A stretch of DNA of 64,000 nt from Toxorhynchites rutilus septentrionalis (GCF_029784135.1 NC_073746.1:254785994-254849993), one strand, 5' to 3'; counted from the first letter of the stretch, positions 20,085 through 32,269 are shown. Notes: generated by a model from the sequence alone, not told the origin. Numbers and translations are program-made.

Positions 20085-21090
20085 TGCCCTGATGCTACAT
20101 TACTCGGGAACTAATCAAGCAAATGAAACGAAATTTGGCATATTGAGATTTTAGGGTGCAATAAATGATTCTATGGTGGTAAGACTCTCCACCCCCCTCT
20201 CTAAGGGTAGGCTGCCATACAAATGAAACACAAATTTCTGCATTACTCGAGAATTATTCAAGCAAATGAAATCAAATTGGGCACATTGAGGTATTAGGGT
20301 GCAATACATATTTCTAGGGTGGTTAGACTCTCCACCACTCTCTCTAAGGGGAGCTGCCATACAAATGACACACAAATTTCTACCTTACTCGAAAATTAAT
20401 CAAGCAAATGGAATGAAATTAGGCATATGGAGGTTTTAGGGTGCAATAAATGATTTTATGGTGGTTAGACTCTCCACCTCCCTCTCTAAGGGGGGGCTGC
20501 CATACAAATGAAACACAAATTTCTGCTTTACTCGAGAAGTATTCAATCAAATGAAACGAAATTGCAATAAATGTTTCTATGGTGGTTAGACCTTCCACCC
20601 CCTCTCTAAGGGGGGACTGCCATACAAATGAAACACAAATTTCTACATTACTCGAGAATTATTCAAGCAAATGAAACCAAATTGAACATATTGAGGTATT
20701 AGGATGCAATAAATATTTCTATGGTGGTTAGACTCTCCAGCCCCCTCTCTAAGAGGGGGGGGGGGGGCTGCTATACAAATGAAACACGAATTTCTGCATT
20801 ACGCGAGAATTAATCAAGCAAATGAAATGAAATTAGGCATATGGAGGTTTTGGGGTGCAATAAATGTTTCTATGGTGGCTATTCTCTCCACCCCCCTCCC
20901 TAAGGGGGGTTGCCACACAAATGAAACACAAATTTCTGCATAACGATCAAGCAAATGGAGCCAAATTTGGCACGTGAAGGTTTTACGGGGCACGAATCGT
21001 TTCTATGGTGAATACACTCCTCCCCCTCTCTAAGGGGGGGCTGCCATATAAACGAAATACAAACTTCTGCATAACTCGAGAACTATGATG
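20085..21090 (+). repeat. minisatellite, about seven units of roughly 120-155 bp
   Basis: Each unit contains, in order, tactcgagaattattcaagc, aaatgaaacgaaatt, a ggtgcaataaat block, atggtggttagactctccac, cctctctaaggggg and gctgccatacaaatga. The ctctctaaggg marker recurs near 20197, 20340, 20483, 20603, 20745, 20893 and 21028. Units are diverged and vary in length (for example a G expansion at 20755-20767), so the array is not a recent slippage product. Inverted stray units occur at 17085-17250 and 32575-32790. Confidence 0.85.
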
Positions 21091-21189
21091 GTATGACACC
21101 CCTCCAAACATGACAATTGAAAATTTTCCGAAAACTCTGATGGAAAGAGGGAAAATTCCGAACATTAAATTTCCATATGTTCTACAATT

Positions 21190-21500
21190 ACATAGTGACA
21201 AGGGATGTTAGTCCATTTGATGTTTGCGCTAGCGAAATTGATTTTGGTTCGAAACTGGAAATGGATTTTAATGTGATGAAACGCACTCCTATACCTTCTT
21301 CTATCTATACCAAAAAAGGATCGCCAGATGTGTTAATAAGAGCAGAACTCGAGGAAGGAATTGTCCGATTTAGGGCTTTCTTTATTCTATCATATATTCT
21401 GTATAAAACATTTATTCCATGTAACGAAGAAACATGTTATTTGCAAATGGTTGAAAAATCTTGAACGAGAACTGTGTCTGAAAATAATCTGATATTATAA
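21190..21500 (+). repeat. module shared with 32270-32570 (opposite strand)
   Basis: About 300 bases with an open frame of about 95 residues and clear similarity to the reverse complement of 32270-32570. At both loci the module sits beside the minisatellite, so module plus minisatellite is probably one dispersed element. Differences between the two copies are mostly amino-acid changing, so the open frame does not look maintained by selection. Confidence 0.65.
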
Positions 21501-22189
21501 TGATGAGTTTTGTTAGAAATATTATAAATTTTATAGTAAAAGGTAAATTCGACGGGGTCGATTTAAAAATCAATCAATGAACAGTTCTGCGATTGAACCC
21601 ATGGACTTGCTCATAGTAAGAAAACGTGAATGTTTGAAGGTATTGATAACAAAAAACAAATTTTGGTTGTTGGTTATATTATTTGAATATCGTCTTATTT
21701 GCGGAGTTTAGGATGTTTCTCAAAAAAAGAAAGTTTTACCAAGAATATTCAGCAATATCTGAAAACACCCGTTCTAAGCAGAGGATTTAGTTGTTAGGAA
21801 GTGATCTCTTTTTCACATTGTCGATATTCGTTGTTCCGATAAAAATACTTAAGTTGAGTATGAAATAAATAAATCATCGCAGTAAACAGTATCGACACTT
21901 GTTGGAAATAAAAGTATAAACATCGACCAAAATCATTGTGAGGTAGACTATCGCTTCATATTGATGAACATAATAAAAACACCATGGAGAACACAGCCCA
22001 AAAATATGGATTTCTTTGTGAAATCAATCGAAGAACTCTGAACTTAAGTAAACGATCCACAAAACATTTATAGATTCACATTTTGATTATTTTGTTTCCG
22101 TGCAGCAAAAACAAGGATGCAAGTTCTTTGAAACGAAGGTTTGCGCATGATTTTCAACTGTGATCGATAGACTTCACGGAAAGCCTACA
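21501..22189. other. AT-rich spacer
   Basis: No gene, RNA or repeat relationship recognised. Confidence 0.35.
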
Positions 22190-22390
22190 TTATAAAAAAT
22201 ATAAAACATAACGCGGTCCCGAAACCATGTAAACTATAAAAAAACAAATACAATCAATAATTACGAGAACAAAATCCAAATTTTTTTCAAGTGTAATATT
22301 TTTCCTGAAAAAACTAGCTAATTGACTTTAACTTGATATATCGATCATCTGAATCGTCCAGTAGATCAAAACATATTTTTAGTTTTAATC
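22190..22390 (-). repeat. single unit of inverted repeat family I
   Basis: Carries the reverse-complement landmarks of the units at 17440-18030: ataaaacataacgcg, ccatgtaaac, acaatcaataattacgag, aactagctaattgac and gatatatcgatcatctgaatc. Confidence 0.65.
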
Positions 22391-22399
22391 GGGTTGAAC

Positions 22400-23940
22400 A
22401 AAAATTTCTTTATTTGCTTTTTTATTTATTTCAAGAGGTGATAGAGGATCATATTTGATGAAAAAAAAAATCTTCCACGCATATGTTCAAACTTCAACAA
22501 AGACAGAGTTATTGAACTTTTTTTTGTTTCGGATTCTGTTGCCACAAACAGGCTCTAATTCTACGCTACGTAGGATAATTCTGTTGCTTCTATTCGAAAG
22601 ATGAGCAAATTTTATATATGATACAGTTATGAAACTTCCAAATTAGCGGATTTAAGTATGATTTTTGAAGTGAAAAACTCAAAAGTTTGTGGTTTTTGAG
22701 GTGTTATTCTTAATTTTAACTCAAAAATTCATAATCAACTTGAATGTTCCTATCAACCAAATTACAGCTCTCTAATTGCTGTACCATTAGTTCTTTGAGA
22801 CCCAACCTATATATTTTTCAATTTCGTGACAATACAATTTTAAACAATTACTGATGAATCTTCAACTAGAATCTACAAATATCACAATTTTTATTTCACT
22901 GTACTCATAATAGCCAATTAATTTTCACTTTGACGTTGAAATATTTCATTTCCGCTTGAGATAAGTCATATAAATATAAATATTAAAAATATATATTGTT
23001 TTGAACTGTATAAAATCGAGTCTAAAATTGTATATAATCGAGTCAGTATGTAATCGAGTCTCTATATAATCGAGTCCGACCTGTACATAACCGTGTCAGA
23101 AAAAAATGTTTTTTATGCATATAGTTTTTCATTTTTGGAATATAAAAGAAGAATTTAATCTTTGATTCATCTCCTTAAAGTCATAAAATACCTTTCTCAA
23201 ACAAAAAATCCGAATTCTTTCAAGAGGTAATAGAGGATCATATTTGATGATAACAATCCTTTTACGCATATGTTCGAATTCCAACAGTGACAGAGCTATT
23301 GAACTTTTTGTTGTGGTATGGAAGGTATAAGTTGAAGCAGCTGTGAGAATCGACTATTTTTTACACTTTGCATGCGCCGAACGTTATTTGCCGGCGATTT
23401 CTGTACAGCGCGGACTCGATTATATACAGTCTCTGATTTCTTTTCACTGTATATAATCGAATTCTGTATATAATCGAGTCGAAAAAAAATTTAAGCGTTT
23501 TTTATGCATGTATTTTTTCGTTTTTTGAATATAAAAGAAGAATTTGATTCTTGATTCATCCCCTTAAAGTCAGAGAACACCTTTCTCACATGAAAAAACA
23601 AATCTATCCAGATTCTCTCAGAAGGTGATAGACGATCATATTTGATGAAAAAAAATCCTTCTACGCATGTGTTGGAATTTCAACAATGACAGAGTTATAG
23701 AACTTCTTTTTGTTTCGGATTCTGTTGCCTCAAACTGAATCTACATTAGAAAGTACGCTACGGATGACAATGCTATTGCTTTCATTTGAAAGATGAGAAA
23801 ATTTCATACAGGATATAGTAGTGGAACATTTAAATTAGTGAATTTTAATAACATTTTGGAAGTGAAAAACTTAAAAGTTAACAATTTTTAATGTGTTATT
23901 TCTTCTCTGAAATGAAAGCGTCTGAAATAGTAACCTTCAT
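22400..23940. repeat. cluster of three related pogo-like (TATATAATCGAG) repeats
   Basis: Three direct repeats at about 22430-22720, 23110-23330 and 23490-23900 share gaggatcatatttgatga, cgcatatgttcgaa, tgacagagttattgaac, ttcggattctgttgcc and aaagatgagaaaat. Between them are terminus-like sequences: one ending CCGACCTG before TA at 23083, and one starting CAGCGCGGACTCG after TA at 23406. Both are relatives of the termini of the 185-16539 composite but carry ATATAATCGAG instead of ATCCGG. They look like non-autonomous pogo-like elements inserted into or recombined with one another. Confidence 0.6.
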
Positions 23941-24101
23941 TTAATTGTTTCGTATATGAATTCCTAGTATGGTTACTACCCATTTTGCGTGTATCAGACT
24001 AAAGGGTGTGTCACATCAAATTGCATCACGGAAAAAACGCTGTAGAAATTCGCCCAGTAGACCGATCCTTTTGAAAATTTTAGACAGTAAAATAAAAACT
24101 A

Positions 24102-24539
24102 CAGGGAAACTTCGATATAACGTACCCTCGTTATAACGTACCCTCGATATAACGTACATTTTACCTCGATATAACGTACACCTTTTCAAAGTGTAAAGGA
24201 AAATTTTTTTCAATATTTTTTTCTGATAGAACAATGAATTATCTGTATTGTGATGCTAAAACAAGTTTTGTACCTTCAATCAATCTCGAAATACAGCTGG
24301 TTTTGTGATTCCAGATTCTAAATGAAACAAGCGCTAATCAACAGTACGAAGGGAAACATCATGAGAAAGGCTGGCTTCGTCTTCTGATTGAAGTTATTCA
24401 TTAACTTGACTAAAACAGCAACACAATAATGTATTATAGACTACGTTTGTGAGTACTTTATTATGCTTCGATATAACGTACAATTCGATACAACGTACAA
24501 TTTTGAAAGTGAAATGTACGTTATATCGAAGTTTACCTG
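24102..24539. mobile_element. MITE with CAGGKAAACTTCGATATAACG ends
   Basis: A 438-bp element with TIRs starting CAGGGAAACTTCGATATAA (left) and CAGGTAAACTTCGATATAA (right), flanked by TA. Several internal TCGATATAACGTAC repeats lie near both ends. It has no coding capacity. The CAG start and TA duplication suggest mobilisation by a pogo/Tigger-like transposase. It is nested between the transposase stop and the left TIR of the DD37E element, so it arrived later. Confidence 0.85.
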
Positions 24540-24570
24540 TATTAATCAACTTTTGGCATTTTCTTTTTAT

Positions 24571-25588
24571 TCATACCTCGAGCCCAAGCCCGTATGCTCG
24601 CACCTTCCTCTTTACCCCGTCCATAAGGTTCTGTACAACGTCAGGTTGTAGTTTTTTTGAACAGAAATCCATTTTCTCTTGAAGTCCACCTCTCCGATTT
24701 GACAACTTTTGGGTTCTTCCGGAGGGCCTGCTTCATAATCGCCCAATATTTCTCTATTGGGCAAAGCTCCGGCGCGTTGGGCGGGTTCATTTCCTTTGGC
24801 ACGAAGGTGACCCCGTTGGCTTCGTACCACTCCAACACGTCCTTTGAATAGTGGCACGAAGCGAGATCCGGCCAGAAGATGGTCGGGCCCTCGTGCTGCT
24901 TCAATAGTGGTAGTAAGCGCTTCTGTAGGCACTCCTTAAGGTAAACCTGCCCGTTTACCGTGTCGGTCATCACGAAGCGGGCGCTCCGCTTTCCGTAAGA
25001 TCAGATCGCTTGCCACACCATGTACTTTTTGGCAAACTTGGATAGTTTCTGCTTGCGAATCTCCTCCGGAACGCTGAATTTGTCCTCTGCGGAGAAGAAC
25101 AACAGGCCCGGCAGCTGACGAAAGTCCGCTTTGACGTAGGTTTCATCGCCCATTACCAGGCAATGCGGCTTCGTCAGCATTTCGGTGTACAGCTTCCGGG
25201 CTCGCGTCTTCCCCACCATGTTTTGCCTTTCGTCGCGGTTAGGAGCCTTCTGAACCTTGTATGTACGCAGGCCCTCCCGCTGCTTGGTCCGCTGGACGAA
25301 TGAACTTGACAAATTCAGCTTATTGGCGACATCCCGGACCGAACTTCTCGGATCACGTCTAAACTGCTTAACTACGCGCTTGTGATCTTTTTCACTGACG
25401 GAGTATCCATTTTTGCCGTTCTTCACCTTCCGGTCGATGGTTAGGTTCTCGAAGTATCGTTTTAGCACTCTGCTGACCGTGGATTGGACGATTCCCAGCA
25501 TCTTACCGATGTCCCGATGTGACAACTCCTGATTCTCGAAATGAGTGCACAGGATTAATTCACGACGCTCTTTTTCGTTCGACGACAT
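24571..25588 (-). pseudogene. DD37E mariner-like transposase, broken
   Basis: Residues 1-110 form a paired helix-turn-helix region (RDIGKMLGIVQSTVSRVLKR, then DVANKLNLSSSFVQRT). The catalytic first Asp is in VMGDETYVK and the second in FWPDLASCHYSK. The third acid is the Glu of CPIEKYWAIMK, with 37 residues between the second Asp and this Glu by my count, giving the DD37E signature. Translation begins at 25588 (MSSNEKERREL). An in-frame TGA at 25001-25003 cuts the protein after WQAI, and the same frame resumes to 24641. A one-base shift in an A run near 24650 then separates the last 25 or so residues, which end at the TGA at 24571. The enzyme would have acted in the nucleus by cut-and-paste; this copy cannot. 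Confidence 0.88.
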
Positions 25589-25742
25589 TTTTCCAAATTT
25601 ACGAAAAATTGACAGTGAAGCATGGCCAACGTGATCTATACACTCTTATCTGATTATAAGCGAAAGCTGAAGATGTAATTCCTAAAAATTAAATTTCTAC
25701 AGCGTTTTTTCCGTGATGCAATTTGATGTGACACACCCTTTA

Positions 25743-28004
25743 TTCCCCACATTTTGCCCCCGCTCTACGGGGAAAGTTCAATCAATACATATGATATTTT
25801 TGCATTGAAAATTGATATATTGAAATTTTTTTTTTGAAAATTGATATTTTATTGAACATCCTGTGTGAATCTTTATTTTTCATCGAAAGTTATCTATCAT
25901 ACCTTGTATATGGTTCAAACAGATTTCAATTCAGTGATTTTATTCGAGAGAACATTCAAGTTAAACTTTGAACAAACCGTTTCAACTTGCCCCGGTGTTT
26001 TATTTGCTATGAATTATAAATTAAGTATTCACAAAAACTAGCGTGATAGAAAAGAGCAACGGTCTTTTTTTTTTTGATTCTCTCACCCTACAATACTGTT
26101 CGAAGGATTAAACGTCAAATTCGTATATGATTTACCTTGATACACAATGGATGAACAGTGCATGATATACTCTCGAAGACACAGGCTTACTTCGCGCTAA
26201 CACTTCAGGTAAGTTTCGCAGATTCAGATTGTGATTATTTGATACAACAACACTCTGGCGGCGTTCTGTAACATCACGGAAAATGAGAATACGCAAAGCG
26301 ACCGTTTTCATGTTAATTCACATTTTCAAGATAAATGAACACGCATATTCAGTTATCTTTATCACCACAGAAGTTATGTCACAAGAACGAAATGTTCATT
26401 AGGACGTATGCTCTTCCCAGCAGCACAAGGTGAACAAAGCTATTACTCATTACACTACATTCACTTTGTGCCCAAGCCGACGTCTGATGAGAAGAAGGCT
26501 GTATTCTCGATTTGTCAGTAGCACTGCCTACGCACACACTGATAATGCTCCTGAAATAGCGGAATCATGTCAACTGTCGGCCGTAGCTTGATCCTACGTG
26601 AGATACGCTATCATCCTAATTTGGAAAACTGTTTACATCATGCGAGTCTACGTTGAGTTTTAATATCCAACATCCGATGGGATGCTTTTGTTGTTCTTCC
26701 TTCGTCCGTCTGCTGACAGCGTAGATGAAACTCTGTCGACGAAAACACCGCAGCACCGAGTATTCTGTGCCGTCTTCAACCAGCAAGCCGAACTTTTTGC
26801 CGCCACACAAGATGAGACCGAACTGTTATTAATTATTGCAACACTCAACATGGCACTCAGAATTAAAAACAAACTCGTGTCAAATTAGCGCCTCTCTCCC
26901 TCTGTGTTCGCCGCCCATTCCACCCAGCCGAACTTTGATGGCACCCTCTAATGCGGCGACATTACATCATACCCCGGATGCTTTCAGTACCTTTCCCGCC
27001 TGATAGCTGCCCACACTCGCTCTTTACATCCCACCGATGACTGCCTTCGAACTTTTCATTCTACCCAACACTTGCCATTGAGAATCCGGCCACCACAAAA
27101 CCAGCAGCACTTAATTCCCTACGCAACGGCTGATCATCCTTCAATTTTCTTCTTTCGCACCACATACGGAGAACCATAGCAACATACCGATCTCAACGGC
27201 CCTCAAATTCCGTTACTTCGGACGAATCAAACAACGAAACATCGTATTTACGCGCGCCACTCACTGAAAGCAGTTGCCCCCGGTCGCGTAACGAGCAGGA
27301 CAGTATCAACGTTCCGGTGAAACGAACCACGCGAGAACCACAATCGTACTAAGGTTGACCAAGGCAGCTCGCATTTCCCACGTCCTCCGGAGATTTCCTG
27401 CTTTCCAGCGTGCTGGAAAGTTGTTTCTCCTACCCGAGCGAGGAAAAAGATTTCCGCGTTTGCGCACCGCTCTGCTCCTCGCCGATCGTTTCTCCTGCTG
27501 CCAGGAGACAGGACGACGGCAGCCTTCCAGTGTGAACCGGTTCACAAAGCTCCACTAATACATTCGCCACTCGACTCGTCGGATTTGTCCGAGGAAATGA
27601 GACTGTAAAAATTGGGCTGAGCGAACGGAGGGAAGAAGAGAGCGTCGCCAATCGTAGGGTGGGCAAACCATGCAAATTAGTGAGAAAATAAAAATAAACA
27701 CGCGGTTCATTAACTTTTGAATGTTGTTATAATTTAATACTAACAGGTAGGATAGAGACAGACATGGGTCCGACCATATTAAATTGGGATGCACTGGAGG
27801 TAAGATCAGTGGAATGTGACAGGTGTGAATTTTATACTGAAATAACCGCTAAATTCAAAGGCACGTTGATGGTTGTGTGGTTTGCGTGACTAAACGTAAA
27901 TTTGATTCGAGGCACTCTAAAGTGATTGGTGTTTTTTTTTGAGAACTACAATAATGGCAATTCGGAATGAAGTGGTTGGCGCTAGATGATGTCAACTAGG
28001 GTGG
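25743..28004. other. lower-copy spacer with a GC-richer block
   Basis: No repeat partner elsewhere in the window. 26140-27680 is noticeably richer in G+C than its surroundings and has no convincing long frame. Short perfect palindromic pieces occur (for example tttccagcgtgctggaaa at 27401). It could be a promoter, exon or UTR region of a host gene, but I cannot support a model. Confidence 0.35.
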
Positions 28005-28790
28005 AAGCACCTATCATCGCAAAAATACCTATTATGGTAAAACGAGTGAGTTTTTTTGTTAATTTAGAAAACATATCTTATTTTTAAAGGCCCTAATATG
28101 ATTTTTAAACATCAGAAATCTCTTCTGATCTTCGATTTTGGTACTTGATTCCATGCGAAACATTGCTCTTTTGCTGAAAAATTTAGTTTGAAAATAATGT
28201 GTCCCATTGATGCTTGCTTCTTAGCATTTTTCTAAGGAATATGCGGTCAAAATAATAAGATTATTATGCTGTGAAGTGGCTATTTTGATGCAAACACAAT
28301 GTAGACGCATACATTGCAACCTGCTTGATGTTGTGATTCGACCAATTTATAAGATTTTATCGAAATAAACAAGTTTTTTTCCATGTTACCATAATTGTTA
28401 CAATTTTACAACAACGTGCCAATTATCGCAATATCGAACGCTACCTTGTTCCTATCATGGTTGTACGAAATCGCTGCAAAGCTGCTATGTTCCTATTATG
28501 GTTTTACGTTGTTATGTTATGGGGTAAGTGTACCAATTATGGAGGACATATGTGACCAATTTGCAGAAATTGGCGAATAAATACTTTATTCTAGTTCAAA
28601 AGTATACAAAATATACTTTTTCTAGCAGTTTGAACTCTGTTTTTGAAGATTCTCACTTTTATTTCAATGATTAATTAACTAAATTGTTTAAAAAACATGT
28701 TTGAAAATGCCACTTCCATGTACCCATTATGGTGATAGTGTTCCTGGAGTTTCATAATAAGTGTACCCATTATGGTAATAGTCGATGTCA
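28005..28790. repeat. degenerate element with repeated CCATTATGG motifs
   Basis: Motifs such as cctattatggt, ccattatggtaatag and cctatcatggtt recur at both sides of this interval in mixed orientation, as in MITE subterminal repeats. No clean TIR or target duplication was found. Confidence 0.35.
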
Positions 28791-28904
28791 CATTTTGCTT
28801 TTGATATGATCTATTCTCTTAATTGACTTTCTCTTACGATAACAATGGCCTTCCAGACAGATTTTGTGCCGCAAAATTTCAATATGCAAAGAACATCAAC
28901 CAAT

Positions 28905-29743
28905 TAGGGGAACCGCGGGTAATACGGACAGTAGGGGTAATATGGACAGGTGGTTGATTTGTATAGTTACATTTTGAATTTCAGATTTCTGTTAATGAGA
29001 ACACTTTCTACAAGTTATTCTATGATATTTAAGTCACTCTATGGCAACGAATGGAAGGTCTAATATCAAAATTTTATTCGCTAATGGTATATTTCGATTT
29101 GTGAGTTAACAGAGAAGCAATATTAGGTATGCATAGAAAAGTAAATTCATTTTTGAGTGGAAAATTTTAACTATTGAAATAATTGTACTGGTGGGGTAAA
29201 ACGGAGAGTTACGAGTGGGAGTGAGATGGACTGTGAAAAGTCTGTGTAATCTATTCGTAAGGAATGTCTATAAATGGAAATTAAATCGCCAAATGTGGAC
29301 CGTTTAAAGCTGACTGGAACCAAAAGCAAAATAGTTGAGGGTTTATCCGTTTATACTGCTGAAAAGCACGATATCACTTCCAGATGGATTAATTCGATTT
29401 TTTCATCCTTTAACGGATATTCGTGATGAGTTTAGACCTTAGTTAAATGACATTATTCCTCTCGCGATTGATAAACCCCTACGATTCATGTATTACAAAC
29501 CTGTCCATATTACCCACTGTATGTCCATATTAAACGCATCGAAAAAAATGTTGTACTTTTCCGTCTGTTTTAATTTCAGTAAAAAACATTGAAAAACACT
29601 GTTTTGTAAAATATTTGGCCAATTAGGTAGAGAAACAGTATATTGGATTGTAAGAAACTGCATCAAAGTTTTTGGAAACATGGGTTTCCAAAGATATAAT
29701 TGAAGTTCTTCTTAACATGTCCGTTTTACCCCCACCTCCCCTA
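28905..29743 (+). mobile_element. MITE-like element with TAGGGGA...ACGGACA ends, copy 1
   Basis: The left end reads taggggaaccgcgggtaat...cggaca and the right end is the imperfect inverse (tgtccgttttacccccacc...cccta). An inverted copy at 45107-45881 matches over its whole length. No coding capacity. Short frames at the right edge are chance. Confidence 0.7.
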
Positions 29744-29884
29744 CTTGTATTCGAAATGAAAAAAATAAAAACTTCCGGGATGATAATCTGAGAGAGGGTA
29801 CACTTAATTAACCACAAATCAAAAAAGAATGAACAAGCATTACAAGTTCCGGTTATGATTTATCTTCTGTTAATGAGAAATTAT

Positions 29885-30000
29885 TGTTTTTTTTAATATA
29901 CGTATTCGGCCGGATAACAAATATTGACCGGACAGGCAGGATACCGAATATCCGGCTGTTGTTATGTGCTTCCCGGTTATAAAATAACTACCTGCTCATA
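29885..30000 (+). repeat. fragment of the TATCCGGC repeat family
   Basis: Contains tattcggccggataac...gataccgaatatccgg, similar to 42470-42530 and 43245-43275. Confidence 0.5.
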
Positions 30001-30084
30001 GTTGCCTAGCTGACAGGAGAATCACAAAGGCGTGAAGGTTGTGATGCAGTTTTCGCTTCTCTTCAGGAACTGAACAAAGGATAC

Positions 30085-30260
30085 TACAGACCGAAATTAA
30101 ATCGTGGGGCACATAATCCAACCACTGACTGTGGTAATGGAAATCCGACATGCCCCATTATTTCAGTCTCATCAATGTCCTAGATTAATAAACGAAGGGT
30201 TTTGATAACTGTCAACTGCTACTTGCCTTATTATTTTCGAGATTTTAGTACATAATCTGC
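30085..30260 (+). repeat. paralogue of the sequence flanking the hAT-like element (empty-site reference)
   Basis: The stretch from ccactgactgtggtaat to aactgctacttgcc matches 39145-39216 joined to 43542-43600, with no insertion at the point where the hAT-like element 39217-43541 sits. Confidence 0.7.
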
Positions 30261-30995
30261 ATGTAAAATATAGGCGTCCAGGTGTTCACGGGACTATGTG
30301 CGCTATATTTTTTCATATTTTTTCTGAAGGCTGAGGAATTTTTTGCATTAGATATACAAAAATCAGAGATGTTTTGTTTGCTTTTATAAATTATGATTTT
30401 TCAAAGTAAACCGATAGTCCGAAAAATCATTTTTTCTTCTTTTTCCAAAAACTACTTTACAAAAAAATCATAACTTTCTACCTACAGGACCTGTTCAGAT
30501 GGTCGATTCGTCAAATTGAAGCTAATAGGCTATTCTTCTTTAAAAAAAATATTTTACTTGCGAAAAAATTGGATTTCGTTTTCGTGGTTTTTGATTGTAT
30601 TTGCTTTTTATAGTTTACATGGTCTCGGGACCAAGAGAACTATATTTTTTATTTTCATTTTTCTTGAACGCATGTTTTTTTTACATAACATATCCAAAAA
30701 TCAGAGATGTGTTTCTTTTCATTTTTGAGTCATGATTTTTCAAAGCTAACATATTTTCAGTCTTCGTTCAATATTACTATGCGACTAGACTAGATCTATG
30801 CAACTATAATTTAATTTTTCGCGAATATAATATTATTTCAAAGAAGAATGGCTCATTGACTTCAATTTAATATATCAATTATCTGAATCGCTCCAGCAGT
30901 TCTAAAGTTATGATTTTTTTTAATGCTTTTTGGAATAAAGAGGAAAGTTGATTTTTCAGACCATTAAGAATCATAACTCAAAAACGAAAAAACAA

Positions 30996-31046
30996 ACACA
31001 TCTCTGATTGTTGAATATGTTATAAAAAATCTTCAGCTTTCAAAAT

Positions 31047-31094
<48 letters not shown>

Positions 31095-31145
31095 ATTTTG
31101 AAAGCTGAAGATTTTTTATAACATATTCAACAATCAGAGATGTGT
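30996..31145. repeat. long palindrome centred on a TA repeat
   Basis: Arms of about 52 bases match without a mismatch by eye (acacatctctgattg... on the left, its inverse ending at 31145) around a TA tract of about 44 bases (31049-31092). Confidence 0.85.
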
Positions 31146-31153
31146 TGTTTTTC

Positions 31154-31158
<5 letters not shown>

Positions 31159-31233
<75 letters not shown>
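31159..31233. repeat. (AT)n microsatellite
   Basis: About 37 AT units, immediately to the right of the palindrome. Confidence 0.95.
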
Positions 31234-31234
<1 letters not shown>

Positions 31235-31360
31235 CGCCCTTGTTACCGAGATCATGTAAACCAAAAAATAAAACTTCAATCAATAATGAATACAAATACA
31301 ATGACGAAAAGTTATGATTTTTTGAAAAGAATAATTTTTGGAAAAAGGGGAAAATCAGGC

Positions 31361-32269
31361 GAACCACCCGAATGGATATGAGCACTCTAATGGTTCATTT
31401 AACCAACCCTGTCCATTTTAAACGCATTTCACCTATAGTTTTCATTAACTTCATAGAATGATCCAGCAAGACCTTCCACCAGAGAAATAGATTTTTTTTG
31501 TAGTGCTTTAGGAAATTTACTGTAATTTTGAAACTATCCCAGGAAGTACCTATGTTAGCTTAGTTTATCTCCAAATCTCCTGTAAAATTTCGTATTCTCA
31601 CGTTCGGCCGTTCTTCTTTTTCGTTCGATTGAAGTTACTAGTAAATTAGATGAGCTGTTCACTTAGAATCCGTACGGAAGAAATCACTTATATCTCGGGA
31701 TGGAATAACATACGCAAAAAAGATCTACCGTTCAACAGTGCCCCAAGTCGATGATAGTGCCCAATATGTTCCTCCCGGGTGTAGTGACAACTCCCCGAAC
31801 TGGGCCGGAACTTCAAGGGTCTTCTGTGTGCTTTTATGAATGTCAAAACGAGTGTCCTGAGACATTTTTCTTTGACCAATCTCGAGTCCATCATCTTTTA
31901 TGTAACAAAAACCTTAGTTTTCGTTCTACAGATGCAAATACTTTTCCAAATCATCAACCATCGAATAATTTTATCCTCGAACGCCAACCTAAATATACCG
32001 TGGACACCTCCTTAAGCCGTAGCCAGCAAAAAAAATGACCTGGAAGCTATTAGAAATCCATTCTCACGTATGTTCATTCGTCAATGAGCAGGAATGGTAC
32101 CTTATCAAAACCTGGTTATACAACCTCCGAGCGCGAGATTTGGTCACTCGACTCTGCTGCAACGTCCTGTTTGGTTGGTTGATTGCCCGGTAAAGGCGAA
32201 ACTCTGCCCGCCAACTAATTCTTCGAACGGTACTACGAGTGGCCCCGTACTTCTACCAAAACTCATCAT
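31361..32269. other. AT-rich spacer
   Basis: Short frames near 31688-32038 on both strands have no recognisable domain and no repeat partner. I see nothing supportable. Confidence 0.35.

Larger units (their letters stand above)
24002..25740 (-). mobile_element. DD37E (ITmD37E-type) mariner-like transposon
   Basis: The ends start AAGGGTGTGTCACATC. The 49-base terminal inverted repeats at 24002-24050 and 25692-25740 match perfectly by eye and are flanked by TA at 24000-24001 and 25741-25742. The element is 1739 bp, or about 1.3 kb without the 438-bp MITE nested at 24102-24539. The transposase frame lies on the minus strand and is broken. ITmD37E elements of this size are known from mosquitoes. 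Perfect TIRs with only two coding lesions suggest a fairly recent insertion. Confidence 0.9.
30290..31360. repeat. multi-unit inverted repeat array (family I, locus 2)
   Basis: Same design as 17395-18545: forward units at about 30290-30450 and 30470-30760 (tgcgctatattttttca, gaagctaataggc, acataacatatccaa), then inverted units to about 31360. It is interrupted by TA microsatellites and a long palindrome. Confidence 0.7.

Noticed and set aside
21177..21464. Possible conserved 95-residue protein also found at 32315-32563
   Set aside because: Differences between the two copies are mostly amino-acid changing, so the frame looks open by chance within a young repeat rather than selected.
26140..27680. 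Host gene promoter or exon
   Set aside because: Base composition differs, but no initiator/TATA pair, splice pattern or protein homology can be defended from sequence alone.
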